The notes under the pieces are model-generated. The model ran no database searches, had not been told where the DNA came from, and saw nothing but the letters and a program-made list of their open reading frames with translations. A stretch of 43,869 nucleotides of DNA, taken from the NCBI GenBank assembly GCA_949292905.1, contig CASFAV010000005.1, positions 1 to 43,869 of the forward strand, given 5' to 3'. Source of the stretch: an uncultured Eubacteriales bacterium. Its GTDB lineage: Bacteria; Bacillota; Clostridia; Christensenellales; DTU072. The position numbers and the translations under genes are program-made. Within the stretch, counting starts at the first letter, position 1, and each line of letters begins with the position of its first letter. Positions 25,017 through 33,211 of the stretch are shown here, one piece after another.

Positions 25017-25703
25017 TTATTTATCTTCCTGCGGGCGCTCCGTTCCCGACGCGCACGCGGAGCGGATCGTCTCCGCGTCTCCTTTCACGGGAGCGTCTAC
25101 GGACCTTGAAGAAACTTCGCGCCCGTTGAGTCCCGTCTTCTCCAATACGGGTACGAGCTTATAGGCGACAAGACTCATAAGGAAGCACCACATCACGTCG
25201 GTAGGCAGGAATACGGCGACTCCCGCGTACAACGCTTTCAAGAAAGTCATCGCCGTACCGAGATAATAATTGCACATGAAGTACATATAAATAACGCCGA
25301 GCCCGTCCACGACAAGCATCGCCGCAAGGGAGCCAGCGAGCATTCTCGGATATGAGATCTTATTGCCGCTTCTCGCTATCAAACCGCATATAAAGGTTCC
25401 CGCAGCCATACCGATAAGATACCCGAACGACGGTTTAAGCACGTAGAATATTCCGCCGCCCTCCGTGAAAACGGGTATGCCGATAAGTCCCGTTATAAGA
25501 TAGATCGTTACTGCCAGTCCGCCGAGCCTTGAGCCCAGAAGAAGCCCCGCGAGCAGACAGAACGCGAACTGTAAGGTGATCGGAACTACGGGCGTCGGTA
25601 TCTTTATAAACGCCCCTATCGCCACGAGCGCGGTAAACAGCGCTATGAGCACGACGTTGCGCGTCGCCGTCTTTTTCCTATTGATTGCCGTTGTTTTTTT
25701 CAT
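25017..25703 (-). CDS. bioY: BioY biotin transporter substrate-binding subunit
   Basis: This 228-residue membrane protein is a BioY-type S component, which captures biotin either alone or with the ECF energy-coupling module. The N-terminal region (about 14-35) starts the helical bundle, FTALVAIGAFIKIP matches the family's first helix, and about six hydrophobic segments are visible. The hydrophilic C-terminal tail (about 190-228, acidic and polar) is longer than usual. ATG 25703 overlaps the birA stop (ATGA), so I reject the longer frame to 26108, which lies inside birA. It is next to birA and OadB/G-like genes, which explains the need for biotin. ECF ATPases are not in the window. Confidence 0.93.
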   Translation of the reverse strand: MKKTTAINRKKTATRNVVLIALFTALVAIGAFIKIPTPVVPITLQFAFCLLAGLLLGSRLGGLAVTIYLITGLIGIPVFTEGGGIFYVLKPSFGYLIGMAAGTFICGLIARSGNKISYPRMLAGSLAAMLVVDGLGVIYMYFMCNYYLGTAMTFLKALYAGVAVFLPTDVMWCFLMSLVAYKLVPVLEKTGLNGREVSSRSVDAPVKGDAETIRSACASGTERPQEDK

Positions 25704-26674
25704 CTGAGCAACAGCCTCACTTCCCCGGAATCGAGCACGTCGCGTTCGCCGCCGTAATCCACTTCGAGCCTGCATTCGTCGTCGAGACCGGTGACGACGG
25801 CTTCGCGCTCTCCTGACGGTCTCACGACCGCTACCTTTCTTCCTATAATGAAACTGCGGGCGCGGTACTCTTCCGCTATCGCCTTTTTGTCGAAAGCGGT
25901 ATAAAGCGCGTGATATTCGTTGAGCATACAGGCTACTACGCGGTTCGCGCCGTCGCTCGCTTCGGCGCCCACCGTGCCCGCGATATCGCGTATCTCCTCG
26001 GGGTAACCGCCCGCGGGCACTCTGAGATTGAAGCCGGTGCCCACAACGGCGAATTCTATCCCGCGCGATTCGAGATCGGTCACCGCTTCCGTAAGTATCC
26101 CCACGCATTTACGCCCCGCCACGTAGACGTCGTTCACCCATTTGATCGCGGGTGAGGAAGCGTATATCTTATCTATGGCGCGCGCAGCCGCGAGAGCGGC
26201 TATCACCGTGAGGAAGCCCGCCTCCGCGCCGCGCGGACGTACGACCAAAGTACAATAAACTCCGGTGCCCGCGCCCGAATAAAATTTTCTGCCCTGCCGT
26301 CCTTTACCGCCCGTCTGCTCCGTCGCCACCACGACCGTCCATTCGGGCGCGCCCGCCGAAGCGAGCTCCTTCGCCACGGTATTCGTGGAGTTCACCGCTT
26401 TGCGCACGTCGATATTGCATACCGCCGATAATTCTTTGTCGAGATATTTCGCTATCCCCTGCGCAGACACCACGTCTGAGTCGCAGGAAAGCGTATAGCC
26501 CTTGCGCGAACTCGTCACGGGATATCCGCGCGCGATAAGCGCGTTCACCGCCTTCCAGACGGCGTTGCGGCTCACGCCCGCTTCTTTGGCGAGCGCCGCG
26601 CCCGATACGGGCGTCGCCCTGTTCGTTTCGAGCGCTTGCAATACTTTATCGGCAGTCTTGTCCCATTCTTTCAT
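25700..26674 (-). CDS. birA: Biotin--protein ligase / biotin repressor BirA (group II)
   Basis: This 324-residue protein activates biotin to biotinyl-AMP and attaches it to a carrier lysine. An N-terminal winged helix (about 8-65) marks it as a bifunctional ligase and repressor. The catalytic domain carries the biotin-binding loop GKGRQGRKF (123-131) and KWVNDV (178-183), and a C-terminal SH3-like cap follows (about 275-324). I start at ATG 26674, the position that matches E. coli BirA. Six bases upstream stands a TATAAT box, so the transcript would be leaderless or nearly so, with no Shine-Dalgarno site. The promoter overlaps a BirA-box-like inverted repeat (26706-26733), suggesting autoregulation. 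Target carriers are presumably decarboxylase or carboxylase subunits. Confidence 0.95.
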   Translation of the reverse strand: MKEWDKTADKVLQALETNRATPVSGAALAKEAGVSRNAVWKAVNALIARGYPVTSSRKGYTLSCDSDVVSAQGIAKYLDKELSAVCNIDVRKAVNSTNTVAKELASAGAPEWTVVVATEQTGGKGRQGRKFYSGAGTGVYCTLVVRPRGAEAGFLTVIAALAAARAIDKIYASSPAIKWVNDVYVAGRKCVGILTEAVTDLESRGIEFAVVGTGFNLRVPAGGYPEEIRDIAGTVGAEASDGANRVVACMLNEYHALYTAFDKKAIAEEYRARSFIIGRKVAVVRPSGEREAVVTGLDDECRLEVDYGGERDVLDSGEVRLLLR

Positions 26675-26680
26675 AACGCT

Positions 26681-26710
26681 ATTATACCCCACGCGGGAAA
26701 ATCCTGTCAA
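26681..26710 (-). promoter_or_regulatory. Promoter of birA, abutting the start codon
   Basis: TTGACA (26705-26710) and TATAAT (26681-26686) are 18 bases apart. Only six bases separate the -10 box from ATG 26674, which predicts a leaderless mRNA. Confidence 0.85.
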
Positions 26711-26733
26711 CCAAAACCGCAAATAAGGTTGAC
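26706..26733 (-). promoter_or_regulatory. BirA-box-like operator overlapping the birA -35 box
   Basis: Inverted repeat with perfect 7-bp arms GTCAACC (26706-26712) and GGTTGAC (26727-26733), separated by 14 bases. The known BirA consensus in Bacillota is TTGTnAACC-N14/15-GGTTnACAA, which these arms match in core and spacing. The right half contains the -35 TTGACA, so binding would block transcription. Confidence 0.65.
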
Positions 26734-26735
26734 GA

Positions 26736-26762
26736 AAATAAAAAACGGAGCCTTGTGCTCCG
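26736..26762 (-). terminator. Terminator of the GrpB-family gene
   Basis: A 6-bp GC-rich stem (26746-26751 with 26757-26762) is followed on the minus strand by a T-rich run (complement of 26736-26745), 20 bases past the GrpB-family stop. Confidence 0.75.
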
Positions 26763-26782
26763 CCTGCGTTTTTCTGTCTCGT

Positions 26783-27343
26783 TCAATATCTTTTGCCGTA
26801 CTTTCTTTTCGCCGTCTCGGTATATTTTTTTACGAAATCGCCTTTCGCCGCAGTATAGCCGTCGCGATCGTAACGGTATCGCACGGCAAGTTCCGTTTTG
26901 AGCGCGGCGTATTCTTCCGCCACGGCGGCGAACTCGTTCAGATAATCCCTGAAAAACAATTCGTCGTTGTCGCCGTAATAGCGCAGATGCAAATGGAAAA
27001 CTTCCTCCGCGTAACCTTCGGGCGTATAACCTTTATTGAAAGACAGCCGCCCTTCGCTTACCGACATACAGACGTATCCCGCGCTTTCGAGCGCGGCGCG
27101 CGCGTCCTCGAAAGAGGCGCCGCGAGGCAGTTCGGCAAGCATATCCGTTATCGGTTTAGCCGCTATCCCTTTTATCGCCGTACTGCCGATATGACTGATG
27201 CGGGAATTCGCGGGCAAGAGCCCGACAAGCCGCTCGCGTTCCCTCGAAAACCGTAAAACATGCCTGCCGTCGTACTCGGCGAGTTCGACGGGAAACAATC
27301 TCCACAATTCCTCCAAACTCATCTCAGCAAGCGGTTTCGACAT
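26783..27343 (-). CDS. GrpB-family (UPF0157) nucleotidyltransferase-like protein
   Basis: This 186-residue protein matches the GrpB/UPF0157 family, which has a nucleotidyltransferase-type fold and poorly known function. The hallmark SHIGSTAIKGIAAKPITD segment (about 50-67) holds the GS and acidic Asp positions of the fold, and the conserved histidine-rich FHLHLR stretch is near 115-120. It has an amphipathic N-terminal helix containing the EELWRLFP pattern often seen in Bacillota members. Length is normal. It is preceded by a small membrane-protein gene and followed by a terminator. No substrate can be inferred. Confidence 0.85.
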   Translation of the reverse strand: MSKPLAEMSLEELWRLFPVELAEYDGRHVLRFSRERERLVGLLPANSRISHIGSTAIKGIAAKPITDMLAELPRGASFEDARAALESAGYVCMSVSEGRLSFNKGYTPEGYAEEVFHLHLRYYGDNDELFFRDYLNEFAAVAEEYAALKTELAVRYRYDRDGYTAAKGDFVKKYTETAKRKYGKRY

Positions 27344-27377
27344 ACTTATCCGGCGGCGTCACCGAACGTCGCTCCTT

Positions 27378-27405
27378 CTCACGCGCGGCTTCCGCCGCGC
27401 GTGAG
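27378..27405. repeat. 12-bp perfect hairpin between genes
   Basis: Arms 27378-27389 and 27394-27405 with loop TTCC form a perfect GC-rich stem 23 bases past the stop of the four-segment membrane protein. A T-run is lacking on both strands, so a terminator role is uncertain. Confidence 0.45.
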
Positions 27406-27428
27406 AGCATTGCTGTTTCCCGATTGGT

Positions 27429-27971
27429 TCACTCTGCTTTACGCTTCGCTTTTTCAGCTTCTTTCTGCGCTTTTTTGCGGCGCTTCTTTTCGGTCTTAAC
27501 GCGCTTTTTCAGCTTGCGCGCCGTGAAAAACACAGACCAGAACGCGCTCGTCGCCGCTATAGCCGTACTACCCAACGCGAACAACTGACTGAGGAAGCCG
27601 CTGTCCGCGTCCGAATAGGTGGCGAGAAGCATCGACACCGAAGCCGCAAGTCCCACGAGTACGCAGACCGTATCCCACACGCGCAAGGACAGTTTCAGAT
27701 CCTGCGCGGATGTTTTATACGCCGCCGCAAGCTCTTTTGCTTTTTTCGCGTTGCGGATATTGACCGTTATGACGACAACGAAAGAGACGAGATATACCGC
27801 CACGAGCGCGACGACCAACGGCATATACTTCGAGTCCTCAAACCGCTTCAAAAACCCGTTTATCGTGAACGCAAGAAAGAACGCCGTCTGCAATATGCAG
27901 AGGATCAGAGATAAAGGTATTTTTTTCTTTTTCCCGCCGTTTTCTGCGGCGAGTTCCTTATCTTTCGCCAT
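27429..27971 (-). CDS. Hypothetical membrane protein with basic coiled C-terminus
   Basis: This 180-residue protein has four hydrophobic segments, at about 18-38, 49-72, 97-117 and 126-148. Highly basic stretches follow: the final ~30 residues are almost entirely Lys, Arg, Glu and Ala, probably a helical cytoplasmic tail. The N-terminus is Lys-rich before the first segment. I recognise no family. ATG 27971 has an AAAGGAAG site. It lies 23 bases after the smaller two-segment protein, and the two probably share a transcript; both are of the same general small membrane type. Confidence 0.7.
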   Translation of the reverse strand: MAKDKELAAENGGKKKKIPLSLILCILQTAFFLAFTINGFLKRFEDSKYMPLVVALVAVYLVSFVVVITVNIRNAKKAKELAAAYKTSAQDLKLSLRVWDTVCVLVGLAASVSMLLATYSDADSGFLSQLFALGSTAIAATSAFWSVFFTARKLKKRVKTEKKRRKKAQKEAEKAKRKAE

Positions 27972-27994
27972 ACTTCCTTTTCAAGCCGACGGGA

Positions 27995-28222
27995 TTAAAT
28001 GTTGAGCAATCTCCATATCCTGCCTCTCAGGATCACGAGGATGAGATCCACTACCCAGATGAGCCAGCCGCCGAATATTCTTATGATACCGGCGACGATC
28101 TTGCCCTCGAGAAATCTCGTAATAATACCGAGCAACCACGCGGTGACGGGAATTATAGCAAGAATGATGCTGAGTATTCTCGGTAAACCGAAATAATCTT
28201 TGCCTTTCGCTTTTTTAGCCAT
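27995..28222 (-). CDS. Small hypothetical membrane protein, two segments
   Basis: This 75-residue protein has a Lys-rich N-terminus followed by two hydrophobic stretches (about 15-35 and 43-66) and a short basic end. The IIRIFGGWLIWVVDLILVI-like hydrophobic part is reminiscent of YtcA/YqaE-like small proteins, but I do not assign a family. ATG 28222 has a clear GGAGG site nine bases upstream. It lies 23 bases before the next gene in the same direction and 42 bases after nnrD. Confidence 0.65.
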   Translation of the reverse strand: MAKKAKGKDYFGLPRILSIILAIIPVTAWLLGIITRFLEGKIVAGIIRIFGGWLIWVVDLILVILRGRIWRLLNI

Positions 28223-28264
28223 ATCAAAACCTCCGTTGTAAAATTATATTCCGTCAGTTCTTCG

Positions 28265-29161
28265 TCAAGAACGTAACTTTTCTTCGAGTCCTTTCAACAC
28301 GCGCGAAATATTGCGCGCGGTGTCTCCCGCTATCATTCCGGCGATACCTTCGTTTGCCGCGGCGAGCTCTCCCGCTACCCCCGCGACATACGCCGCGAAC
28401 GCCGCGGCTTCCGTAAGATCTTCGGCATATCCCGCCGCCGCCGTAAGTATCCCGGCGAGTACGTCGCCGCTGCCGGCTGTCGCCATTCCGGGCGTTCCCC
28501 TTCCGTTCACGAAAAGTCTTTTCCCGTCCGTAATAACGGTATCGGCTCCCTTGAGAAGCACCGTCACGCCGTACTTTTCCGCAAACTCCGAGGCAAGCTC
28601 TTCGCCTCCCGATATTATATCGGCTATCTTGCGCCCGGTAAGCCTTGCGAATTCTCCGGGGTGCGGCGTTATCACGGTTTCGCCGCGCGCGCTTTTCAGT
28701 ATTTCCGCGCCCGCTTCGGCTATCACGTTCAACGCGTCCGCGTCGAGCACCACGCGCAACCCTTCAGCGGAAAGAACGTGTTTCACGAGAGCCAGGACGT
28801 CCTCGCCGACGCCGAGTCCCATACCCGCGCCTACCGCGCGTAAGCCTTTCAACGCTCCTTCGACGCGTTCCGCGTCGTACTTCACCCTTCCGCTTCCGTC
28901 GTCCGTAAGCGTGTATAACGTGCTTTCCATAAGGTACGGCGCTACGGCGGGCGCTATCCCTTCAGGAACGATGAGCCTTACGACGCCCGCTCCCGAGCGC
29001 ATCGCGGTAGCCGCGAGATTGGCAAGCTTCACCGCTCCGCCGTACTCGCGCGACCCGCCTATCAGACCGATATAGCCAAAATCGCCTTTATGACTTTCCC
29101 TCGCCCTTATGCCGAGCACGCGCGCCGCAAAGGCTTCGTCTACCTTGACCGCCGAAAGCAT
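28265..29161 (-). CDS. nnrD: ADP-dependent NAD(P)H-hydrate dehydratase
   Basis: This 298-residue enzyme repairs hydrated NAD(P)H in a nucleotide-dependent reaction (ribokinase-like fold, YjeF C-terminal family). Visible motifs are KGDFGYIGLIGGS (about 25-37), LDADALN (about 150-156), ITPHPGEF (about 171-178) and the TAGSGDVLAG anion-hole/catalytic stretch near 235-244. The N-terminal NnrE epimerase domain, often fused, is missing. I start at ATG 29161, which shares a base with the TGA of the upstream gene (TGATG); a longer frame to 29236 would lie inside that gene. Coupling to a phosphoesterase is unexpected. Confidence 0.94.
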   Translation of the reverse strand: MLSAVKVDEAFAARVLGIRARESHKGDFGYIGLIGGSREYGGAVKLANLAATAMRSGAGVVRLIVPEGIAPAVAPYLMESTLYTLTDDGSGRVKYDAERVEGALKGLRAVGAGMGLGVGEDVLALVKHVLSAEGLRVVLDADALNVIAEAGAEILKSARGETVITPHPGEFARLTGRKIADIISGGEELASEFAEKYGVTVLLKGADTVITDGKRLFVNGRGTPGMATAGSGDVLAGILTAAAGYAEDLTEAAAFAAYVAGVAGELAAANEGIAGMIAGDTARNISRVLKGLEEKLRS

Positions 29162-32100
29162 CACGCCTTCTTCTTCCTTGCTTTCCTTATTCCGCACAGA
29201 ACGGCTACCAGCGCTCCAACGGCAACCGCGGAACACGCGATTATCGCTATCGTTTCCGTAAGTCCGAGCCCGCCCGCGCGTACCTCGGATATTTCACCCG
29301 TTTCGAGATCGTATTCGTACCCGGTATAATAGAGGTTCTCGCCGTCGTACACGAGCTTGCCGAAGGTGGGATTTTTAAGGGTGGGATCGTGCAGTTCCTT
29401 ACCGAATTCAAGCGGTATATCGTCGGATTCGACGTATTTATAGAATTTGTCGCCGAAAGTGCCGAGCGCAACGTAAAGCACGCCGTTCTCGCCGCCGAGC
29501 GCCGCAGTGGCGTCTGCGGAAGTGTCTACGACGTTGCCGTCCTTATCTATATAATAGCTCTCGCTGTAAGTGTGATCGTGTCCCTGCAATACGAGCGCCA
29601 CTCCCTTTTCCGCAAACACCGAAGTAAGCTGTTCGCGTATGGCGATCACGTCGGTATCGGTTATGTGCGAACCCGCGGAATAAAGTCCCTTGTGCATCAC
29701 GACCACTTTGAATTTCTTGTCGGTGGTATCGAGATCGTCGATAAGCCAGTCGTATTGCTTGTCGCTGATGCCGCCTTTGGAATTGAGATCGTTGGTATTG
29801 AGCACCGTAAAGTGAACGGCGCCGTAATCGAAGCTGTAATAAGCGCCCGTGAGATCGTTCTGCTCGGGATAGGAGAGGTTATAATGCAACAGAAGATAGC
29901 TGTAAGCGTCCGTGATCGTATCCGCGCCTATCCACGAATATTCCGCCGCTTCCGCTATGTCCTCCGTGTCGGGAGCCTCGTAGGTATATTTATCGTGGTT
30001 ACCGGCGGCTACGACGGTGGTGGTATTCGCCCAGTAATCTCCCAGAATATCGAGGTAATATCTCCACTGCACGAGGTTACGGGAGTTGTCCACGACGTCG
30101 CCGCAGTTGATCACGAAATCGTATCCATTCTCGAATACGCCGTCCACTTTTGCCATTATATCGAGCGCCTGCGAATAAGGCTTGGAGGAAGAACCCTGGA
30201 TATCCGTGATAAGCAATACTTCGAAAGGCGTGTTTTCGTCGGGCGCCGTGGTAAAGGTATACACGTCGCTCCAATATCCTTTCGCCGCGTCGCCGACGCG
30301 GTAAGAGTACGTCGTGCCGGGCTCGAGCCCCGTGAGCTCCACGGTGTGCCTTCTGAGCTCGACGTGCATGAGCGTGGCGAAAATACCGAGGTCGATATTG
30401 GCGGTCGTAGTCGCGTAAACGTTAGACTCTCCCTTGACCTCGACGGCTTTTGCTTCGTCGAATTTATCTCCCTTGATATACTGAATATCGGTTCCCGTAA
30501 TACTCTTTGCGGTAAACCAAACGAAGTTTTTATCGGTCTCGGGTTTCTCGCCGAAAGTGACGGTGAGCATGGAGGGTAGCATGCCGCGTTCCTTGGTGGG
30601 CGTGTTGTCCGTCTTGCCCTCGACGTAACTGGCGACCAAAGAGTCGTCGGTCTTATACAGTACGTATTCCCCTCTTACGTTCTCTATTGCGGCGGTCTCG
30701 TCTATCGCGAAGGCGTAGGCTATCCCGTGAGCTATCTCTCCGAGACTCGTATAAAGACTTTCGGTGACGTAAGAATCTATCACGTCGTCAATGAATTCGG
30801 CTCCGGAGAGACCTTTGAGATCGAGGCTCAGGATATCCATCGACGAGAGCATATTTATGACTCCGGGCAGGATGTCGTCCAACATGAGCGCGTGCGTGTC
30901 GATTTCCGTTCCTTCTTGCGCTACAAGTACGAACAGCGCGTTGAGCGCGTTGACGGACTTGACGTCCATTCCTTTCGCAAGATCGATGGGATGCTCGAAA
31001 AGCCCTTTCACTATCGGTAAAAGTCCGCTGTCGGCGTCGAGCAATACGCCGAGCAACGCTTTGACCACGCTTCCGTCGGCGAGGTTTTCGAGCGCTTCCT
31101 TGTCTCCCGCTGTGGCGTTCTCATAGGAAGCGTCGTATCCTCCCACGTGCTTGAGATAGGCTCCGAGCACGAAGTCGAACAGCGTCGTGCCCTCCGAGTT
31201 CATTTTGAGATTGACGGCTTCGGTAAGCAATTCGTCTACGTATCCGCAAAGTTTGGCGCCGCGTACGGAGCTGCGGAATTCCGCTTTGTCGCCGCCGTAT
31301 TCGTAACCGGCAAGAAGTACGTCTTCGATATGATCGACGATGTTGTTTACGAGAGATTCGGCTATGTCTTTAAGCGAACCGAGAATACCGTCCGAGGGAA
31401 GCAATCCCGCCACCATCGAGCCCAGTCCGCCGATGAAGTCCACGTTGACGTAACTGCCGTAAACGACGTTGTCTATAATGTTATAAAACAGTTTCGCCGC
31501 GGCATATTCGCTGGCGTCGGTGACCTTACGGGAAGCGTTCACGTACTCGCCGAGAGCGAAACGCGCCACGTATTCGTCGTCCATCAGTCCCGCCTCGAAT
31601 ACCGGCGAAAGATCCACGCCCGTAACGGGCTCGAGACGGGTGTAGAAGTTCTCGGCATAGCTTGCTCCCACGCTTCCGCGAACGATCTTCGTATAGCGCA
31701 CCGCGCCGCCGTATCCCGTCACCGAAGAGGTCTCTATATCGGTAAGCGGGTTCCCGTTAAGCGAAACACGGTATGCTATATCGTTGGAATGCATATGTCC
31801 GGAATAAACGTATCTAACTCCGAGATCCGCCATGAAATCGGCGAATTCCTCGTAGTTGTACATCGTGAAATCCTTGAGGAGCGTTTCCTCTCCGGTGAAG
31901 TGCGGAAGCGCGTTATGGTGCTGAGTCGCGATAAGAAGCTTGTCTTCGAACGCGCCTTCTTTTTTAAGCTCAAGCAGGTAATCCGCGATGGAGTCGAAAA
32001 GCACCGCGCCGAGATGATGTTGTTGCTCGGTGTCGGACAGCTCCTCGTCCACAACGATGAATACTTCGCCGTCGGGCGTGAACGCCACGTAGCTCAGATC

Positions 32101-32898
32101 GCCGTACTCGTAATCCTTGATCTCGCCCGCCGCGAGCTTGACGTCGGAGCCGTTCACTTCGTACAGTCTGCGCACGTCGAGCTCCGCCGCGGTAGTGCTG
32201 TTCACGAACGGGATGCCTTTCTCCGCCGAGTAGCCGGTTATCGCGTCGTTCTCGTAAGGATAAAGGTCGGCGTAAGCGTCCTCTATCGTGTCGTAGTAGG
32301 CGCTTATCTCGTCGTCCGTCATATCGGGATATCCGAGCGAAGCGTATATCTTGGAGATATCCGCGCGCGTCGTATTCCTGACGAAATGCTCCGATCCGTC
32401 GCGGTAGCTGAACGCTTCGTCGTTATACATATCGTGGTTGCCCATCGTGACGAATATCTGGAAACCGGGATTGACGAGGCGCACTTTGTTCTGAAGCTGA
32501 CGAAGCAGGTTGGCGAGCTCTATATGCCCCTGTATTTCTCCGTTCAAAGTCATGTCGCCGCTTATGAGAAGATAATCGGGCGCTTCCTCCGCGATCGCGT
32601 TAAGGGCGGCGACGTTATAGGCGGTGCTTTCGAGCACCATCTTCATGCTCGAAGCCATGTGCGCGTAATAATCCGTACTGCTGTCGCCCGGGTCGGCGTA
32701 GCAATAATTGAGAGGATAATAGTGCATGTCTGTGACGTGCGCGACGATCACTTCGTCCGACGCCGTGAATTTTTCTTCGGCACGCGCGCCGTCGATATCG
32801 GCGGTCATGCTCGCCGCCCCCGCAAAGGCGACGATAGCCACCGCTATCACTGTCAAAAGCACAACAAAAACAATACGTCTGCTCCCGGTACTTTGCAT
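29161..32898 (-). CDS. Anchored surface protein with two metallophosphoesterase domains
   Basis: This 1245-residue protein has a signal-peptide-like N-terminus (about 8-40), a first metallophosphoesterase domain (about 45-400) with VTDMH, SGDMT, GNHD and GHMH metal-ligand motifs, and a long linker region (about 400-760). An Ig/FN3-like domain similar to the N-terminal domain of purple acid phosphatases follows (about 770-870), then a second metallophosphoesterase domain (about 875-1150) with ITDIQ, CGDVVD, AGNHD and QGHDHTY. A C-terminal membrane segment and basic tail (about 1217-1245) end it. It would be exposed outside the membrane and could release phosphate from nucleotides or other esters. 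Two catalytic domains in one chain and the linker are unusual. ATG 32898 has GGAGGAG. Confidence 0.88.
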   Translation of the reverse strand: MQSTGSRRIVFVVLLTVIAVAIVAFAGAASMTADIDGARAEEKFTASDEVIVAHVTDMHYYPLNYCYADPGDSSTDYYAHMASSMKMVLESTAYNVAALNAIAEEAPDYLLISGDMTLNGEIQGHIELANLLRQLQNKVRLVNPGFQIFVTMGNHDMYNDEAFSYRDGSEHFVRNTTRADISKIYASLGYPDMTDDEISAYYDTIEDAYADLYPYENDAITGYSAEKGIPFVNSTTAAELDVRRLYEVNGSDVKLAAGEIKDYEYGDLSYVAFTPDGEVFIVVDEELSDTEQQHHLGAVLFDSIADYLLELKKEGAFEDKLLIATQHHNALPHFTGEETLLKDFTMYNYEEFADFMADLGVRYVYSGHMHSNDIAYRVSLNGNPLTDIETSSVTGYGGAVRYTKIVRGSVGASYAENFYTRLEPVTGVDLSPVFEAGLMDDEYVARFALGEYVNASRKVTDASEYAAAKLFYNIIDNVVYGSYVNVDFIGGLGSMVAGLLPSDGILGSLKDIAESLVNNIVDHIEDVLLAGYEYGGDKAEFRSSVRGAKLCGYVDELLTEAVNLKMNSEGTTLFDFVLGAYLKHVGGYDASYENATAGDKEALENLADGSVVKALLGVLLDADSGLLPIVKGLFEHPIDLAKGMDVKSVNALNALFVLVAQEGTEIDTHALMLDDILPGVINMLSSMDILSLDLKGLSGAEFIDDVIDSYVTESLYTSLGEIAHGIAYAFAIDETAAIENVRGEYVLYKTDDSLVASYVEGKTDNTPTKERGMLPSMLTVTFGEKPETDKNFVWFTAKSITGTDIQYIKGDKFDEAKAVEVKGESNVYATTTANIDLGIFATLMHVELRRHTVELTGLEPGTTYSYRVGDAAKGYWSDVYTFTTAPDENTPFEVLLITDIQGSSSKPYSQALDIMAKVDGVFENGYDFVINCGDVVDNSRNLVQWRYYLDILGDYWANTTTVVAAGNHDKYTYEAPDTEDIAEAAEYSWIGADTITDAYSYLLLHYNLSYPEQNDLTGAYYSFDYGAVHFTVLNTNDLNSKGGISDKQYDWLIDDLDTTDKKFKVVVMHKGLYSAGSHITDTDVIAIREQLTSVFAEKGVALVLQGHDHTYSESYYIDKDGNVVDTSADATAALGGENGVLYVALGTFGDKFYKYVESDDIPLEFGKELHDPTLKNPTFGKLVYDGENLYYTGYEYDLETGEISEVRAGGLGLTETIAIIACSAVAVGALVAVLCGIRKARKKKA

Positions 32899-32944
32899 AT
32901 TCTCTCCTCCGGAGGACGAAACCCTCCTAAAATATGTAGTAAAT

Positions 32945-32974
32945 ATTATATAATTTATATTAAGGATAAGTCAA
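32945..32974 (-). promoter_or_regulatory. Promoter of the metallophosphoesterase gene
   Basis: TTGACT (32969-32974) and TATAAT (32945-32950) are 18 bases apart on the minus strand. Confidence 0.77.
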
Positions 32975-33146
32975 TACCCGCTTTTCTTAATTTTACCGTT
33001 TATTTCGGTTACGGAAATCCTCACTGCCGATTTTTGCGTGTTCGGGTACTTCTATTCGAGAATACGGTTACTCCTATCGTGGTTTGTTGTCATAGGTAAT
33101 TATCCGCACTTCGTGCCGCGGAACGCTCCGCCCGCTGCGGGAACGT

Positions 33147-33175
33147 TTGACAGAAGATATATATAATGATATACT
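33147..33175 (+). promoter_or_regulatory. Promoter of mntP
   Basis: TTGACA (33147-33152) and TATACT (33170-33175) are 17 bases apart. The leader is only about 30 bases, too short for the yybP-ykoY Mn riboswitch that often precedes mntP. The stretch 32975-33146 between this and the divergent promoter holds only short GC-rich inverted repeats. Confidence 0.85.
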
Positions 33176-33211
33176 TATCGTAAATTTCGGCTTTTACCGG
33201 AGTACGGCGCA

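Noticed and set aside
25704..26108. N-terminal extension of bioY to 26108
   Set aside because: It lies inside birA in another frame; ATG 25703 overlaps the birA stop and matches BioY length.
29161..32898. The metallophosphoesterase as SbcD partner of the SbcC-like protein
   Set aside because: It has a signal peptide and membrane anchor and is far away; not an Mre11/SbcD layout.
33147..33211. yybP-ykoY manganese riboswitch before mntP
   Set aside because: The promoter leaves only ~30 bases of leader, too short.
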